DNA of 54,113 bases from Thiohalocapsa sp. ML1 (GTDB lineage: Bacteria; Pseudomonadota; Gammaproteobacteria; Chromatiales; Chromatiaceae), in the NCBI RefSeq assembly GCF_001469165.1, contig NZ_JABX01000041.1:1-54113 (forward strand), in the 5' to 3' direction. Below the pieces are notes generated by a model, which did no database searches, had not been told where the DNA came from, and saw nothing but the letters and a program-made list of their open reading frames with translations. The number at the start of each line of letters is the position of its first letter. The first letter of the stretch is position 1. The translations under genes were made by a program, and so were the position numbers. Below are positions 7,974 to 16,217 of the stretch, piece by piece.

Positions 7974-8819
7974 TCAGCCCGCCGTCAGCACGATCGCCGG
8001 GCGCGTCGGCAGCTCTGCCGCGCGGTCGGCGAGGATGTCCACGAACAGCGGGTGCTCGCCGATGAGCCGGGTGCTCTGCACGTCGAGGCTTAGGTGCGCC
8101 GCCGCCGCCGCGGCGGCGATGTCGTCGATGTCGCCGCCGGCGCCCGCGTGTCGGCCCGGCGAGATGAACTGCATGGCGAGCACGACGGAGCGCGGCTCGC
8201 CGGCGCTGCCGATATCCGCCAGCACCTCCGCGAGCAGTCGGCCGTTGAAGTCGTAGTCGGCGCCTTCGCGGCGCTCCATGACGGCCTCGCCGACCTTGAC
8301 CTCGGCGCCCAGCCGCTCGGTCAAGCGCTCCGCGAGCCAATGCCGCACGGCGGTGACCGCGGGCAGCGGCGAGCCGTGGTCCACCAGCAGCACGTGCGTC
8401 GGCGAGCGCTCCGCACCGTCGCCGAGTGCCGCGGTGACGTTGTCGGCCAGGATGTCGGCGAGCCGGGGCTCCCCTGCCGGCAGCGGGCAGAGCACATCGG
8501 CGATGCGGACCTCGATGGGACCATGCGCGGCGGCGACGCGGCCCGCCACCTCCGGGATGAAGTCGCCGATGGCGCGGCTCGGGCCGAAGAAGAGCGGCAG
8601 GATCTCGAAGCTGCGCTCGCCCGCGGCGGCCCGGGCGTCGAGATAGCCCTCCAGTGTCCAGGCGGGCTCGCCGCCGAGCTGCTCCGGCGGGATCTTCGAG
8701 GAGTGCAGCGCCGACACCGGATGCACCTCGGTGCCGAGGCGCTCGGAGAGGTGCTGCGCGAGGCGGCGCAGATTCAGCGTGGCCGCGGCGCGGCGGGAAC
8801 CGTTGTCGAGCAGAATCAT
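7974..8819 (-). CDS. CbiX/sirohydrochlorin chelatase-like protein, two-domain form
   Basis: 281-residue protein with two CbiX-like halves. The N-terminal half starts MILLDNGSRRAAATLNLRRLAQ (the family has hGHGSR at this point) and contains ALHSSKIPPEQL and EILPLFFGPS. The second half has VLLVDHGSPLPAVTAVRHWLAE. CbiX-type chelatases insert metal into sirohydrochlorin (sirohaem or cobalamin routes), and related domains occur as uncharacterised paralogues, so the substrate is uncertain; the first-half metal-binding His is replaced by Asn (DNGS). The start codon is preceded by the CTAGCCCC repeat rather than by a Shine-Dalgarno sequence. Confidence 0.8.
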   Translation of the reverse strand: MILLDNGSRRAAATLNLRRLAQHLSERLGTEVHPVSALHSSKIPPEQLGGEPAWTLEGYLDARAAAGERSFEILPLFFGPSRAIGDFIPEVAGRVAAAHGPIEVRIADVLCPLPAGEPRLADILADNVTAALGDGAERSPTHVLLVDHGSPLPAVTAVRHWLAERLTERLGAEVKVGEAVMERREGADYDFNGRLLAEVLADIGSAGEPRSVVLAMQFISPGRHAGAGGDIDDIAAAAAAAHLSLDVQSTRLIGEHPLFVDILADRAAELPTRPAIVLTAG

Positions 8820-8827
8820 GGAGAGGA

Positions 8828-8876
8828 GCTAGGGGCTAGGGGCTAGGGGCTAGGGGCTAGGGGCTAGGGGCTAGGG
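8828..8876. repeat. GGGGCTA heptamer array next to the CbiX-like start
   Basis: Six perfect 7-bp units of AGGGGCT plus partial ends. In the sense strand of the CbiX-like gene (minus) the array reads CTAGCCCC and stops only 9-10 bp before the ATG, where a ribosome site would be expected. The plus strand has seven G runs of three or four with CTA linkers, a classic G-quadruplex pattern. Related arrays lie at 16170-16213, 43620-43679 and 49400-49460. Confidence 0.92.
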
Positions 8877-8946
8877 AGGCAGAGCCTCAGACCGGCCAGG
8901 GCGCGGCGCCTCATCTTGCGCAGCCCGCTCGTCGGCGTATTGAACC

Positions 8947-9003
8947 AAGGGCCAAGGGCCAAGGGCCAAGGGCCGAGGCGGGCTCCCTCGGCCCTCGGCC
9001 CTT
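8947..9003. repeat. GGGCCAA/GGGCCGA heptamer array forming a hairpin
   Basis: Four to five 7-bp units (AAGGGCC), then the inverted form (CCTCGGCCCTCGGCCCTT). The arms 8963-8978 and 8986-9001 pair with a single mismatch. The array abuts the TAA stop of the SOUL protein gene (9004-9002), so it probably serves as that gene's terminator. Confidence 0.88.
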
Positions 9004-9613
9004 ATTGTTCAGCCACCTCGAACAGGATCTCGTTGCGGCGCAGCGGACCCGGCGTCATCGGGTCGTTGTAGTAGGCGTAGATCGGCGGCGCAATGGCGGT
9101 TTGGCCTTGGGCCGTCATCCAGTTCTCGAGGCGTTCGCGGTGCTCGGCGGTGCGCTCGTCGGTGGTGCGGCCGCTGAAGCGCACGGCGGCGACGCGCCGT
9201 GGCGGCAGCTCCGTGAGGCGCACGTCGGGGCTCGCCGGCGCCGGCAGGCCGGCGGCGACGGCGGCCTTCGGCATGATGAAGCCGACGCTCCAGCGGCCGT
9301 CCGCGGTGCCTTCGGTGCTCGGCTGCTGGATGACGGGGGCCGTCATCGCGATCTTCTCGCCGTCGCGCTCCTTGGCGAAGATGTAGCGGGCGAGGGGGCC
9401 GAAGCCCGCGCCGAGGGCCTCCTTGCGATCGCCCTCGCGGCGCACCTCGGCGACGGTCATCGCGGGGTAATAGCGCAGCTCGAAGTCCCCGTCCTGCCGA
9501 AGCAGCACATACTCGGGCTGCTCGACGTTCTGGATGACATAGACAAAGACCAGGAGCGCGCCGACGGCGAGCACGGCGAGCCCGATGGCGATGATGGCGA
9601 AGAGCTTGAGCAT
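9002..9613 (-). CDS. SOUL-family haem-binding protein, membrane-anchored
   Basis: 203-residue protein with an N-terminal transmembrane or uncleaved signal helix (about residues 4-28, FAIIAIGLAVLAVGALLVFVY) followed by a SOUL/HBP domain: FELRYYPAMTVAEV, FGPLARYIFAKERDGEKIAMTAPV and VGFIMPKAAV are typical family segments. It ends PIYAYYNDPMTPGPLRRNEILFEV, the usual C-terminus of bacterial SOUL proteins. These proteins bind haem or related tetrapyrroles with poorly known function; a role in tetrapyrrole handling would suit a phototroph but is inference. Its stop codon touches the heptamer hairpin at 8947-9003. Confidence 0.92.
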   Translation of the reverse strand: MLKLFAIIAIGLAVLAVGALLVFVYVIQNVEQPEYVLLRQDGDFELRYYPAMTVAEVRREGDRKEALGAGFGPLARYIFAKERDGEKIAMTAPVIQQPSTEGTADGRWSVGFIMPKAAVAAGLPAPASPDVRLTELPPRRVAAVRFSGRTTDERTAEHRERLENWMTAQGQTAIAPPIYAYYNDPMTPGPLRRNEILFEVAEQ

Positions 9614-9637
9614 TGCGTCTGTCTTGGAGTTCTTGAC

Positions 9638-10639
9638 TCAGTTGGCCGGCCGCGCCGAATCCGCGGCCAGAAATGCCAGCATGCGCTGGAAGTCCTGCCA
9701 GCCGTGAACCTTCTGCTCCGGCGAGCGCAGGTAGTACGACGGGTGATAGGTCACGAGCAGCGGCGTGCGGCGCGGCCCGAAGGCGTGCAGCCGCCCGCGC
9801 AGCCGCCCGACCGCCTCGGCCGTGCCGAGCAGGTTGTGAGCCGGCACGCGCCCGAGGCAGACGATGAGCCGCGGCGCCACCAGCTCGATCTGACGCTCCA
9901 GATAGGCCCGGCAGGCGGCGGCTTCATCGGGGCTGGGATCGCGGTTATTCGGCGGCCGGCACTTGACGACGTTGGCGATGTAGACCTGCTCGCGCTTGCA
10001 GCCGGCCGCGGCGAGCATGCGGTTCAGCAATTGCCCGGCGCGGCCGACGAAGGGCTCGCCCCGGCGGTCCTCATCGGCGCCCGGCCCTTCGCCGACGAAC
10101 ATGACCGCGGCGGCACGGTCGCCGACGCCGAACACGGTATTGGTGCGCCGCGCGCAGAGCCCACAGGCGCGGCAGCCGGCCACGGCCTGCTCCAGCGCCG
10201 GCCAGTCCATCGCTGCCACCGGATTGGCGGCCGGTGGCGCGGCCCCGAGCGCCAGATCGAGGTCGAGCCCCGCTTCGAGGTCATCGGCGGGGAATTCGGC
10301 GAGATCGGCATCGGACCAGGGCGGCGGCTCGTCGTCGATCGGTGCTTGCGCGGCCGGTGCAGGATGCGCGGCCGGTGCAGGATGCGCGGCCCGTGCAGGG
10401 GGTGGCGGCGCTGTCGCGGCCGGGGCGGGGGGCGGCGCGGGCGAGCTCACGGCCGGTGCCGGCGGCGCGCTTGGGCTCGGGGGCGGGCTCGGTGCGGGCT
10501 TGGCGAGCGGCGGCGCGGGCTGCGCAGGCGCAAGCACTAGGGGCGCGTCCTCCGCCCACGACGCCGCCTCGGCCCCGCGCAGACGCCAGACATCGACGCC
10601 CATGGCGTTCAGGTAAGCGAGTCGGCGAGCTTCATGCAT
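9638..10639 (-). CDS. Family 4 uracil-DNA glycosylase with long Pro/Ala linker
   Basis: DNA-repair enzyme that removes uracil. The C-terminal 190 residues carry the family-4 features: Fe-S cysteines beginning [10 protein letters not shown], motif A-like [26 protein letters not shown], the [14 protein letters not shown] segment with further cysteines, and motif B-like TYHPSYYLR. The N-terminus ([16 protein letters not shown]) is the short domain found in gammaproteobacterial homologues. Residues of about 35-115 form a low-complexity Pro/Ala linker including a short DNA repeat that encodes AAHPAP twice (near 10355-10400). It ends 24 bp upstream of the SOUL gene start. Confidence 0.92.
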   Translation of the reverse strand: MHEARRLAYLNAMGVDVWRLRGAEAASWAEDAPLVLAPAQPAPPLAKPAPSPPPSPSAPPAPAVSSPAPPPAPAATAPPPPARAAHPAPAAHPAPAAQAPIDDEPPPWSDADLAEFPADDLEAGLDLDLALGAAPPAANPVAAMDWPALEQAVAGCRACGLCARRTNTVFGVGDRAAAVMFVGEGPGADEDRRGEPFVGRAGQLLNRMLAAAGCKREQVYIANVVKCRPPNNRDPSPDEAAACRAYLERQIELVAPRLIVCLGRVPAHNLLGTAEAVGRLRGRLHAFGPRRTPLLVTYHPSYYLRSPEQKVHGWQDFQRMLAFLAADSARPAN

Positions 10640-10669
10640 GATTTTTAGAATGAATTGCTCCAGGCGGGC

Positions 10670-10757
10670 GAAGGGCGAGGAAGAAGGGCGAGGAAGAAGG
10701 GCGAGGAAGACGGGCCGAGGGCCGAGGGCCGAGGCGGGTTCCTCGGCCCTCGGCCCT
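10670..10757. repeat. GGGCGAGGAAGAAG 14-mer array and 17-bp perfect hairpin
   Basis: About three copies of the 14-bp (2 x 7) unit GGGCGAGGAAGAAG are followed by GGGCCGA heptamers and a perfect inverted repeat: left arm 10718-10734, loop 10735-10740, right arm 10741-10757 (17 bp). It lies between two divergently transcribed genes, the glycosylase and the CDP-archaeol-synthase-like gene, where a terminator is not needed, so it may act on initiation or as a transcript leader structure. Confidence 0.88.
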
Positions 10758-10882
10758 GCCCCCGCAGGATAAGGGACCGCCCCAGTGCCGCGCGCACCCG
10801 TTTAGCGGCATTCTCCGCCAAGACCGATATGCTTTGCAGGGGCAGCGCCGCCCCTGCACCGCCGCAGCGGAGCACGACCGTC

Positions 10883-11356
10883 ATGTGGGAGCTGCTTGTC
10901 CTGATCATCGCCGCCAATGGGGCGCCGGTGCTGGCGCGCGCGCTGCTTGGCGCGCGCGGCGCCGCGCGGGTGGACGGCGGGCGCGTGCTCGCCGACGGCG
11001 CGCCGCTGTTCGGCAGTTCCAAGACCTGGCGCGGGCTCGCGGCGGCCCTGCTCGCGGGCGCCCTGCTCGCGCCGCTGTTGGGGCTGGCGCCGGGCATCGG
11101 GCTCGCCGCGGCGGGGCTGGCCATGGCCGGCGACCTGCTCAGCAGCTTCATCAAGCGCAGGCTTGGGCGGACGCCGGGCAGCCCGGCCGGGATCCTGGAC
11201 CAGGTGCCGGAGGCGCTCTTGCCGGGCCTCGGCCTGATGTGGCCCCTTGGACTCGGCGCGCTTGATCTCTTGCTGTTGGTTATGCTGTTCACCCTGTTCA
11301 GTCGGCTCGCATCGCCGCTTCTGTATCGGCTGCGCATCCGCCGCCGCCCCTGGTGA
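10883..11356 (+). CDS. CDP-archaeol synthase-like integral membrane protein
   Basis: 157-residue, very hydrophobic protein of the CarS/CdsA-related family, which transfers CMP to a lipid phosphate. The motif FGSSKTWRGLAAALLAGALLAP and the later GDLLSSFIKRRLGRTPG with LDQVPEALLPG match the conserved polar signature (GDLxxSFxKRR...LDQ) of this family. About four transmembrane helices are visible. The ATG at 10883 lies beyond the 17-bp hairpin. Its GTG-containing 3' end overlaps a possible start of the next gene, so the three genes 10883-12758 form one operon. Its bacterial substrate is unknown. Confidence 0.8.
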   Translation: MWELLVLIIAANGAPVLARALLGARGAARVDGGRVLADGAPLFGSSKTWRGLAAALLAGALLAPLLGLAPGIGLAAAGLAMAGDLLSSFIKRRLGRTPGSPAGILDQVPEALLPGLGLMWPLGLGALDLLLLVMLFTLFSRLASPLLYRLRIRRRPW

Positions 11357-11397
11357 GCGGCGCGTGCCATGGCCGGCAACGCCACCCCGAGCGCCGC

Positions 11398-12150
11398 ATG
11401 ACCCCGCAATTCAGCGTCCTGACCTACAACATCCACAAGGGCTTTAGCATGGGCAACCGGCAGTTCGTGCTGCACCGGATGCGCGAGGCCCTGCCGCGGA
11501 CGGGCGCGGACGTGGTGTTCCTGCAAGAGGCGCTTGGCCAGCACGACAGCCATGCCGCGCGGGTGCTGGAATGGCCGGCGTATCCGCAGTTCGAGTTTCT
11601 CGCCGACACCGTCTGGCCCCACCACGCCTACGGCCGTAACGCGCTCTACGACCACGGCCACCACGGCAACGCCATCCTGAGCCGCTATCCGTTCGTGGAA
11701 TGGGAGAACATCAGCGTCTCACCCTATCCGTTTGCCGCGAGCCGGAGCTTGCTGCACGGCGTCATCGAGGTCCCGCCCTCGCGGCAGCGGGTGCACGTGG
11801 TCTGCGTACACTTCGGGTTCTTCGGCGCCGAGCGCCGGCCGCAGATCCGGCGGCTGTGCGCCCGTATCGAGGCGCACGTGCCGCACGATGAGCCGCTCGT
11901 CGTCGCCGGCGATTTCAACGACTGGTCCGGCCGCGCGGAGCGGGACTTCAACGCCGCGCTCGGCCTGCGGGAGGCCTTCCGCACCCTGCACGGCCGCCAC
12001 GCCCGCAGTTGGCCGGCGATGGCGCCGCTCTTGCCGCTGGACCGCATCTACTGCCGCGGCGTCGCTCCGGTGGCGGCGGAGCGCCTGGGGCTCGCGCCCT
12101 GGCATACACTGTCGGACCACACGCCGCTGCAGGCCTGGTTCCGCCTATGA
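11398..12150 (+). CDS. Endonuclease/exonuclease/phosphatase family protein
   Basis: EEP-fold metal-dependent phosphodiesterase of about 250 residues. Conserved catalytic elements are visible: SVLTYNIHKGF (metal-binding Asn), VVFLQEA (Glu), HGNAILSRYPF, VVAGDFNDW (catalytic Asp/Asn) and LSDHTPLQA (terminal Asp-His). The ATG at 11398 starts directly before the domain; a GTG at 11353 overlapping the previous stop is an alternative with 15 extra, non-conserved residues. Similar proteins next to phospholipid genes may act on lipid or nucleotide phosphoesters rather than on DNA. Its stop overlaps the next start as ATGA. Confidence 0.9.
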   Translation: MTPQFSVLTYNIHKGFSMGNRQFVLHRMREALPRTGADVVFLQEALGQHDSHAARVLEWPAYPQFEFLADTVWPHHAYGRNALYDHGHHGNAILSRYPFVEWENISVSPYPFAASRSLLHGVIEVPPSRQRVHVVCVHFGFFGAERRPQIRRLCARIEAHVPHDEPLVVAGDFNDWSGRAERDFNAALGLREAFRTLHGRHARSWPAMAPLLPLDRIYCRGVAPVAAERLGLAPWHTLSDHTPLQAWFRL

Positions 12151-12758
12151 TCGAGTCCTCGCGCCTGACCTTGCCCAACCTGCTCAGCTTCTTCCGGCTG
12201 GGCGCGGCACCGGTGCTGCTCTTGCTCGCGCTCGCTGGCCATCGCGATGCTTGGCTGTGGCTGCTCGCGGCCTGCTTCGCGAGCGATGCGGTGGACGGCA
12301 CGCTGGCGCGGCTGCTGGGGCAGGCGAGCCGCTTCGGCGCGATGCTGGACTCCTGGGCGGATGTGACCATCTACGCCGTCATCGCCGCGTCGCTGCCGCT
12401 GCTGTGGCCGGACGTGGTGCGCGCGGAGCGGGTTGCCGTGTTGGCGCTGATCGCGAGCTTTACCTTGCCCGCGCTGGCCGGGTGGATCAAGTTTCGCCAC
12501 TTCACCAGCTATCACACCTGGCTGGTGCGGCTTGCCGTGGTCGCGACGGCGGCGGGGCTCTACCTGCTGCTGCTCGACATCTCGCCGTGGCCGTTTCGCA
12601 TCGCCGCCGTGCTCGCGGTGCTGGCCGCGCTGGAGGAGATCGCGATCAGCCTCGTCCTGACGGAGGATCGCTCCAACATCGCGGGCCTCGTGACGGCGCT
12701 GCGGCTGCGGCGCGAGGCGAAGCAGGGCGCCCGAGGAGACGCGACGCGCCCTCAGTAG
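12147..12758 (+). CDS. CDP-alcohol phosphatidyltransferase family protein
   Basis: 203-residue membrane enzyme that joins a CDP-lipid to an alcohol. The full family signature D-x2-DG-x2-AR-x8-G-x3-D-x3-D is present (DAVDGTLARLLGQASRFG, then AMLDSWAD), about residues 47-75. About five or six transmembrane helices are visible. The ATG is translationally coupled to the upstream EEP gene (ATGA overlap). Together with the CDP-archaeol-synthase-like gene it suggests a small lipid pathway: activation of a lipid phosphate, head-group transfer and a phosphoesterase. The alcohol acceptor cannot be told from sequence. Confidence 0.9.
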   Translation: MIESSRLTLPNLLSFFRLGAAPVLLLLALAGHRDAWLWLLAACFASDAVDGTLARLLGQASRFGAMLDSWADVTIYAVIAASLPLLWPDVVRAERVAVLALIASFTLPALAGWIKFRHFTSYHTWLVRLAVVATAAGLYLLLLDISPWPFRIAAVLAVLAALEEIAISLVLTEDRSNIAGLVTALRLRREAKQGARGDATRPQ

Positions 12759-12898
12759 GCGACGCCGAAGCCGCTGTCTTCGCTGCGCGGCGGCACCGGC
12801 AGACCCGCGATCTGCATGCCCTGCGTGACGGGCCCGTCCGCAAACAGCCGACGCAGCCAGCGCCGGCCGACCTCCGCGGCAAAGTGCAAGTCCAGCAT
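12752..12898 (-). CDS. Possible 48-residue small protein or gene remnant
   Basis: Frame from the ATG at 12898 to the TGA at 12754-12752, convergent with the phosphatidyltransferase gene and overlapping its last bases. It encodes a plausible globular sequence (LDLHFAAEVGRRWLRRLFA ... GFGVAY) lacking the Pro/Arg-rich look of most shadow frames here. No family is recognised. It could be the 3' end of a gene cut off by the heptamer array at 12956-13025. Confidence 0.25.
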   Translation of the reverse strand: MLDLHFAAEVGRRWLRRLFADGPVTQGMQIAGLPVPPRSEDSGFGVAY

Positions 12899-12955
12899 CG
12901 AACCCAGTGGCGACCGATCCCGACGCGCCCGGCCAGTCCGACGCCATGCGGGGGT

Positions 12956-13025
12956 CAAGGGTCGAGGGCCGAGGGCCAAAGCAGGCTCCCCTGGCCCTTG
13001 GCCCTTGGCCCTTGGCCCTTGCCCC
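12956..13025. repeat. GGGCC-type heptamer array, inverted, at the aspartic protease stop
   Basis: Left part GGGTCGAGGGCCGAGGGCCA and right part four CCCTTGG-type heptamers pair as a long hairpin. The array ends one base before the TAA (13029-13027) of the protease gene, in the orientation seen at other stops: purine-rich immediately after the stop in the sense strand. Confidence 0.87.
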
Positions 13026-13026
13026 T

Positions 13027-13560
13027 TTAAGGCTCCCGCACCGTCAGCGTGTCGCCGCGCTGAATCAGCTCGAAGCGGCGCAGGTAGTTCATGCCGAGCA
13101 GCACCTCGTCGCCTGGCATGTTCGGCATGACCACGGCCCGCACGTTGTGTGCGGTCAGCCCCGCGACGGCAATGCTGTCGAGCCGCGTGCTCCAGGTCTG
13201 CACGACGCCGTTGGCGGTCTTGCTCATGCCGCCCGGCAGCAGCGGCAGCTCCAGCCGGCGCGCGATCTCCAGCGGCAGTGCCACGGCGGTGGCGCCGGTG
13301 TCGACCATGAAGGTGACCGGCGCGCCGTTGATGCTGCCGGCGGTCACGTAGTGCCCGAGGCGGTTTTGGCGCAGCTCGACGCTGGACCTGCCCGCGGCGT
13401 CCACCCGCAACGCGGGGTCGGGGTTGGGGTTGTGCTGGCGATCCAGATGGCCCTGGAAGAACAGCACCAACAGTGCGAGGCCCACCACCCAAGCGGCGAT
13501 GAGCATCACCTTGCCGAGGCGCGAGGGCATGTCGTCGGTGCGGGGGAAACCTTCAGCCAT
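13027..13560 (-). CDS. Clan AA aspartic protease, membrane-anchored (TIGR02281-type)
   Basis: 177-residue retropepsin-like single-domain aspartic protease. One transmembrane helix near the N-terminus (about residues 19-37, VMLIAAWVVGLALLVLFFQ) anchors it with the catalytic domain outside the cytoplasm. The active-site motif is FMVDTGATAVALP (about residue 92), preceded by the flap-like GHYVTAGSINGAP, and the second conserved strand is DEVLLGMNYLRRFEL. It probably works as a homodimer. Its substrate is unknown. It is followed by the heptamer hairpin. Confidence 0.92.
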   Translation of the reverse strand: MAEGFPRTDDMPSRLGKVMLIAAWVVGLALLVLFFQGHLDRQHNPNPDPALRVDAAGRSSVELRQNRLGHYVTAGSINGAPVTFMVDTGATAVALPLEIARRLELPLLPGGMSKTANGVVQTWSTRLDSIAVAGLTAHNVRAVVMPNMPGDEVLLGMNYLRRFELIQRGDTLTVREP

Positions 13561-13753
13561 GGCCCCTAGATGGGGCGGCTGCGCCCGCTCACGAGGGGCG
13601 CCGGCGGGAGCTGCCGGACGGACGGGCCCACCGCCATGGTTCGGCCCGGTCCCGGGCCGGCGGCATCAGCGCTTGGTCCGCGGTAGGGGCTTGCAGACGC
13701 AGCGTCGGCAAGGCGAGCAGGCGCTCGCCTGCGGCCGGCATCGCCGGGGCCTG

Positions 13754-14161
13754 TCAATAGGTGACGAGCTTCGGCAGTGCCTTGGCCTGCTCGATCCAGT
13801 CCTCCACTTGGCTCTGCGTCGGCGGACGCTCGGTGAGGTTGCGTCCGTCGTTGGTCTCCAGGAGCTTGGCATGCAGGTTGTCCGCACGGCGGGTGGCGAG
13901 CTCCTTCACGGTATCGACGCCGGCATGCTCCAGCAGGTCCGAATACACGCCGGAGACGCCCTTCACGCGGGCCAGGTCCGCGCGGTTGATCAGCGCCAGC
14001 AGCTCGGCGGGCTCACACCCGCATGCGGCGGCGAGGGTCTTGCGCTGCGCGGGGCTTGCGCCGGCCTCCACGAGGGCCTCGTTGTCGGTAATGGACTGCG
14101 CGGTGAGGGCGCTCAGCACGGCATCGGTCATGCCTTTCAGCTCTTTTACAGGTGTGGCCAT
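13754..14161 (-). CDS. DUF4332 helix-hairpin-helix protein
   Basis: 135-residue protein with two helix-hairpin-helix-like segments typical of DUF4332: AACGCEPAELLALINRADLARVKGVSG and LLEHAGVDTVKELATRRADNL. It ends with the conserved VEDWIEQAKALPKLVTY tail. GGAG sits just before the ATG at 14161. DUF4332 proteins are of unknown function; the HhH repeats suggest nucleic-acid or protein binding. It is transcribed divergently from the TPR gene across a 260-bp gap (14162-14422) with no other gene. Confidence 0.88.
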   Translation of the reverse strand: MATPVKELKGMTDAVLSALTAQSITDNEALVEAGASPAQRKTLAAACGCEPAELLALINRADLARVKGVSGVYSDLLEHAGVDTVKELATRRADNLHAKLLETNDGRNLTERPPTQSQVEDWIEQAKALPKLVTY

Positions 14162-14422
14162 GGCGGTCTCCTGATGGTCTGGGTGTCTGTCGGCGCCGGG
14201 CGTCACGGCCGGGTCGGGTGCCTCGGCGCCAGCCGGCGCAGGGGCGCCCCACCGGGAGCAAGCCCCAACTGGCCGCCCGGCGGGGCAGGCGGCTGAATGA
14301 TAAACGATTAGCGTGTGCGAGCAAGGACCGATGTCCGGCGCGGCCGGCTGCGCCTTGACAGCGCCGCTGCCGGCTCCGAGCATGGCCGACCCTTTAAGGA
14401 CCGCGTCTTACCGCCATCCACG

Positions 14423-15028
14423 ATGTTCCCGAAGCTCACTCCACTGCAATGGCTCGTCTTTCTGTTCGGGCTCGCTTTCTACGGTTTCGCGGTGTTCGCG
14501 CTGACACGGGACTACTATCTGCGCCACCCGCCGCAAGCCGCGCCGGCGGCGACAGCCACGGCGCCGCACGCGGACATGGGCGCGCTCGGCGAGCGCATGC
14601 GCGCCGCCCTGGGCGGCGACGCCGGCGCGGTGCCGGCGGCGGAGCTGCTGGCCACCACCGATCCGGCGCGCTTGGGGCAGGAGGCGGACCGGCTGTTCGC
14701 GGCCCGCCGTTTCACGGCGGCGGTGCCGCTGTACCGGCGCATCCTGGAGCTGGACCCCGACGCCGTGGAGGCGCAGAACGACTTGGGGCTGGCGCTGCAC
14801 TACGCGGGCGAGACCCCGGCGGGGCTTGAAGTGCTCCGCGACGGCGCCGCGGCGGCGCCCGAGCACCAGCGCATCCAGTTGAGCCTGGGCTTCGTCGCGC
14901 TGCAGGCGGGCGATGTGGACACCGGCCGGCAGGCGCTGACCCGTGCCCGGGAGCTGGACCCGGGCTCCGACGTCGGCCAGGAGGCGGCGCGGCTGCTGGG
15001 GCTGCTCGATGCCGAGCAGGACCGCTGA
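14423..15028 (+). CDS. Membrane-anchored tetratricopeptide-repeat protein
   Basis: 201-residue protein with an N-terminal transmembrane helix (about residues 8-28, QWLVFLFGLAFYGFAVFAL), an Ala/Pro linker, then about three TPR units (RLFAARRFTAAVPLYRRILELDPD, AQNDLGLALHYAGETPAGLEVL, IQLSLGFVALQAGDVDTG). It is probably a scaffold in the periplasm or at the membrane; partners are unknown. It is followed after 18 bp by rlmH, so the two may be co-transcribed. Confidence 0.85.
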   Translation: MFPKLTPLQWLVFLFGLAFYGFAVFALTRDYYLRHPPQAAPAATATAPHADMGALGERMRAALGGDAGAVPAAELLATTDPARLGQEADRLFAARRFTAAVPLYRRILELDPDAVEAQNDLGLALHYAGETPAGLEVLRDGAAAAPEHQRIQLSLGFVALQAGDVDTGRQALTRARELDPGSDVGQEAARLLGLLDAEQDR

Positions 15029-15046
15029 GGCGCCGCCGGCCCGCCG

Positions 15047-15547
15047 ATGCGCATCCGCCTCATCAGCATCGGCCAGCGCATGCCGCGCTGGGTGGACGAG
15101 GGCTATGCCGAGTATGCGAAGCGCCTGCCGCAAAGTTGCGCGCTGGAGCTGATCGAGCTGCCCGGCGGCCTTGCCGGCAAGGGCGCCCGGGGTCGGGGCG
15201 CCGCGCTGCCGGACGGGGAGCTGCCGCGCTTGCGCCGAGACGAGGGCGAGCGGCTGCTGGCCGCGGTGCCGGCGCGCTCGCGCATGGTCGCGCTGGACGT
15301 GCGCGGGCGCGCCTGGAGCAGCGAAGACCTCGCCGCACAACTCGCGGACTGGCTCGCGGACGGGCGCGATGTCGCGCTCCTGGTGGGCGGGCCGAACGGG
15401 CTCGCCGAGGACTGCCTAGCCCGCGCCGAGCAGCGCTGGTCCTTGTCGGCGCTGACGCTGCCGCATCCGCTGGTGCGCGTGGTGCTGGCCGAGCAGCTCT
15501 ACCGGGCCTGGAGCCAATTGGCAGGCCACCCCTATCACCGCGGCTGA
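15047..15547 (+). CDS. rlmH: 23S rRNA pseudouridine-1915 N3-methyltransferase RlmH
   Basis: SPOUT-class methyltransferase that modifies pseudouridine 1915 in helix 69 of 23S rRNA on the assembled ribosome. The product begins [20 protein letters not shown], has the cofactor loop LLVGGPNGL (the family usually has GGxxG here) and ends with the conserved knot [20 protein letters not shown] ... HPYHRG. At 166 residues it is about ten longer than E. coli RlmH, due to an insertion around [18 protein letters not shown]. The usual upstream partners rsfS and nadD are absent. It is 19 bp from maf. Confidence 0.96.
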   Translation: MRIRLISIGQRMPRWVDEGYAEYAKRLPQSCALELIELPGGLAGKGARGRGAALPDGELPRLRRDEGERLLAAVPARSRMVALDVRGRAWSSEDLAAQLADWLADGRDVALLVGGPNGLAEDCLARAEQRWSLSALTLPHPLVRVVLAEQLYRAWSQLAGHPYHRG

Positions 15548-15566
15548 TGTCCCCGAGGCCAGCTCG

Positions 15567-16184
15567 ATGCCGACCCCCGCTGCCACCGAACCCTTGATCC
15601 TGGCATCAAAGTCGCCGCGCCGGCTGGAGCTGCTCGCGCAGATCGGCATCCGCCCGACCGTGCGCGGCGCCGACGTGGACGAGCGCCCGCGACCGGGCGA
15701 GGCACCGGGCGATTATGTGCTGCGCATCGCGCTCGACAAAGCGCGGGCGGTGCGGACCTTGGCCTTGGCCGGCGACGATGAACGCCCGGTGCTGGCGGCA
15801 GACACCGCCGTGATCTGCGATGATCGGATCCTCGGCAAGCCGGCCGATGCGGCCGACGCGGCACGGATGCTGGCGCTGCTGTCCGGCCGCGCACACCGGG
15901 TGCTGACCGGCGTCGCGCTGCTCGGCCGCCGTGAGCAGACGGTGCTGGGCGACACGCGGGTCCTGTTCCGATCCATCTCACCCACGGAGGCGGCGGCCTA
16001 CTGGGCCACCGGTGAGCCGCGCGACAAGGCGGGTGGATACGCGGTACAAGGGCGGGGTGCGGTGTTCGTCGCCGGCCTCGAGGGCAGTTGGTCTGGCGTC
16101 GTCGGCCTGCCGCTGTTCGAGACCGCGGCGCTGCTGGCCGCCGAGTGCATCTCCGTCCTACCGAGTACGGCACCTAGCCCCTAG
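15567..16184 (+). CDS. maf: Maf-family nucleoside triphosphate pyrophosphatase
   Basis: 205-residue enzyme that hydrolyses non-canonical or excess nucleoside triphosphates. Conserved motifs: [44 protein letters not shown] and HRVLTGVAL. The C-terminal [30 protein letters not shown] is typical. The last residues (STAPSP) and the TAG stop are encoded by the first units of the TAGCCCC heptamer array, so the original C-terminal codons may have been replaced. It lies between rlmH and rng, the usual gammaproteobacterial order. Confidence 0.95.
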   Translation: MPTPAATEPLILASKSPRRLELLAQIGIRPTVRGADVDERPRPGEAPGDYVLRIALDKARAVRTLALAGDDERPVLAADTAVICDDRILGKPADAADAARMLALLSGRAHRVLTGVALLGRREQTVLGDTRVLFRSISPTEAAAYWATGEPRDKAGGYAVQGRGAVFVAGLEGSWSGVVGLPLFETAALLAAECISVLPSTAPSP

Positions 16185-16213
16185 CACCTAGCCCCTAGCC
16201 CCTAGCCCCTTCC
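16170..16213. repeat. TAGCCCC heptamer array between maf and rng
   Basis: About six 7-bp units (CACCTAG/CCCCTAG) spanning the last codons of maf, its TAG stop, and the leader of rng up to four bases before the ATG at 16218. No Shine-Dalgarno sequence is present before rng. The opposite strand has several GGGG runs and is a G-quadruplex candidate. Confidence 0.9.
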
Positions 16214-16217
16214 CCCA

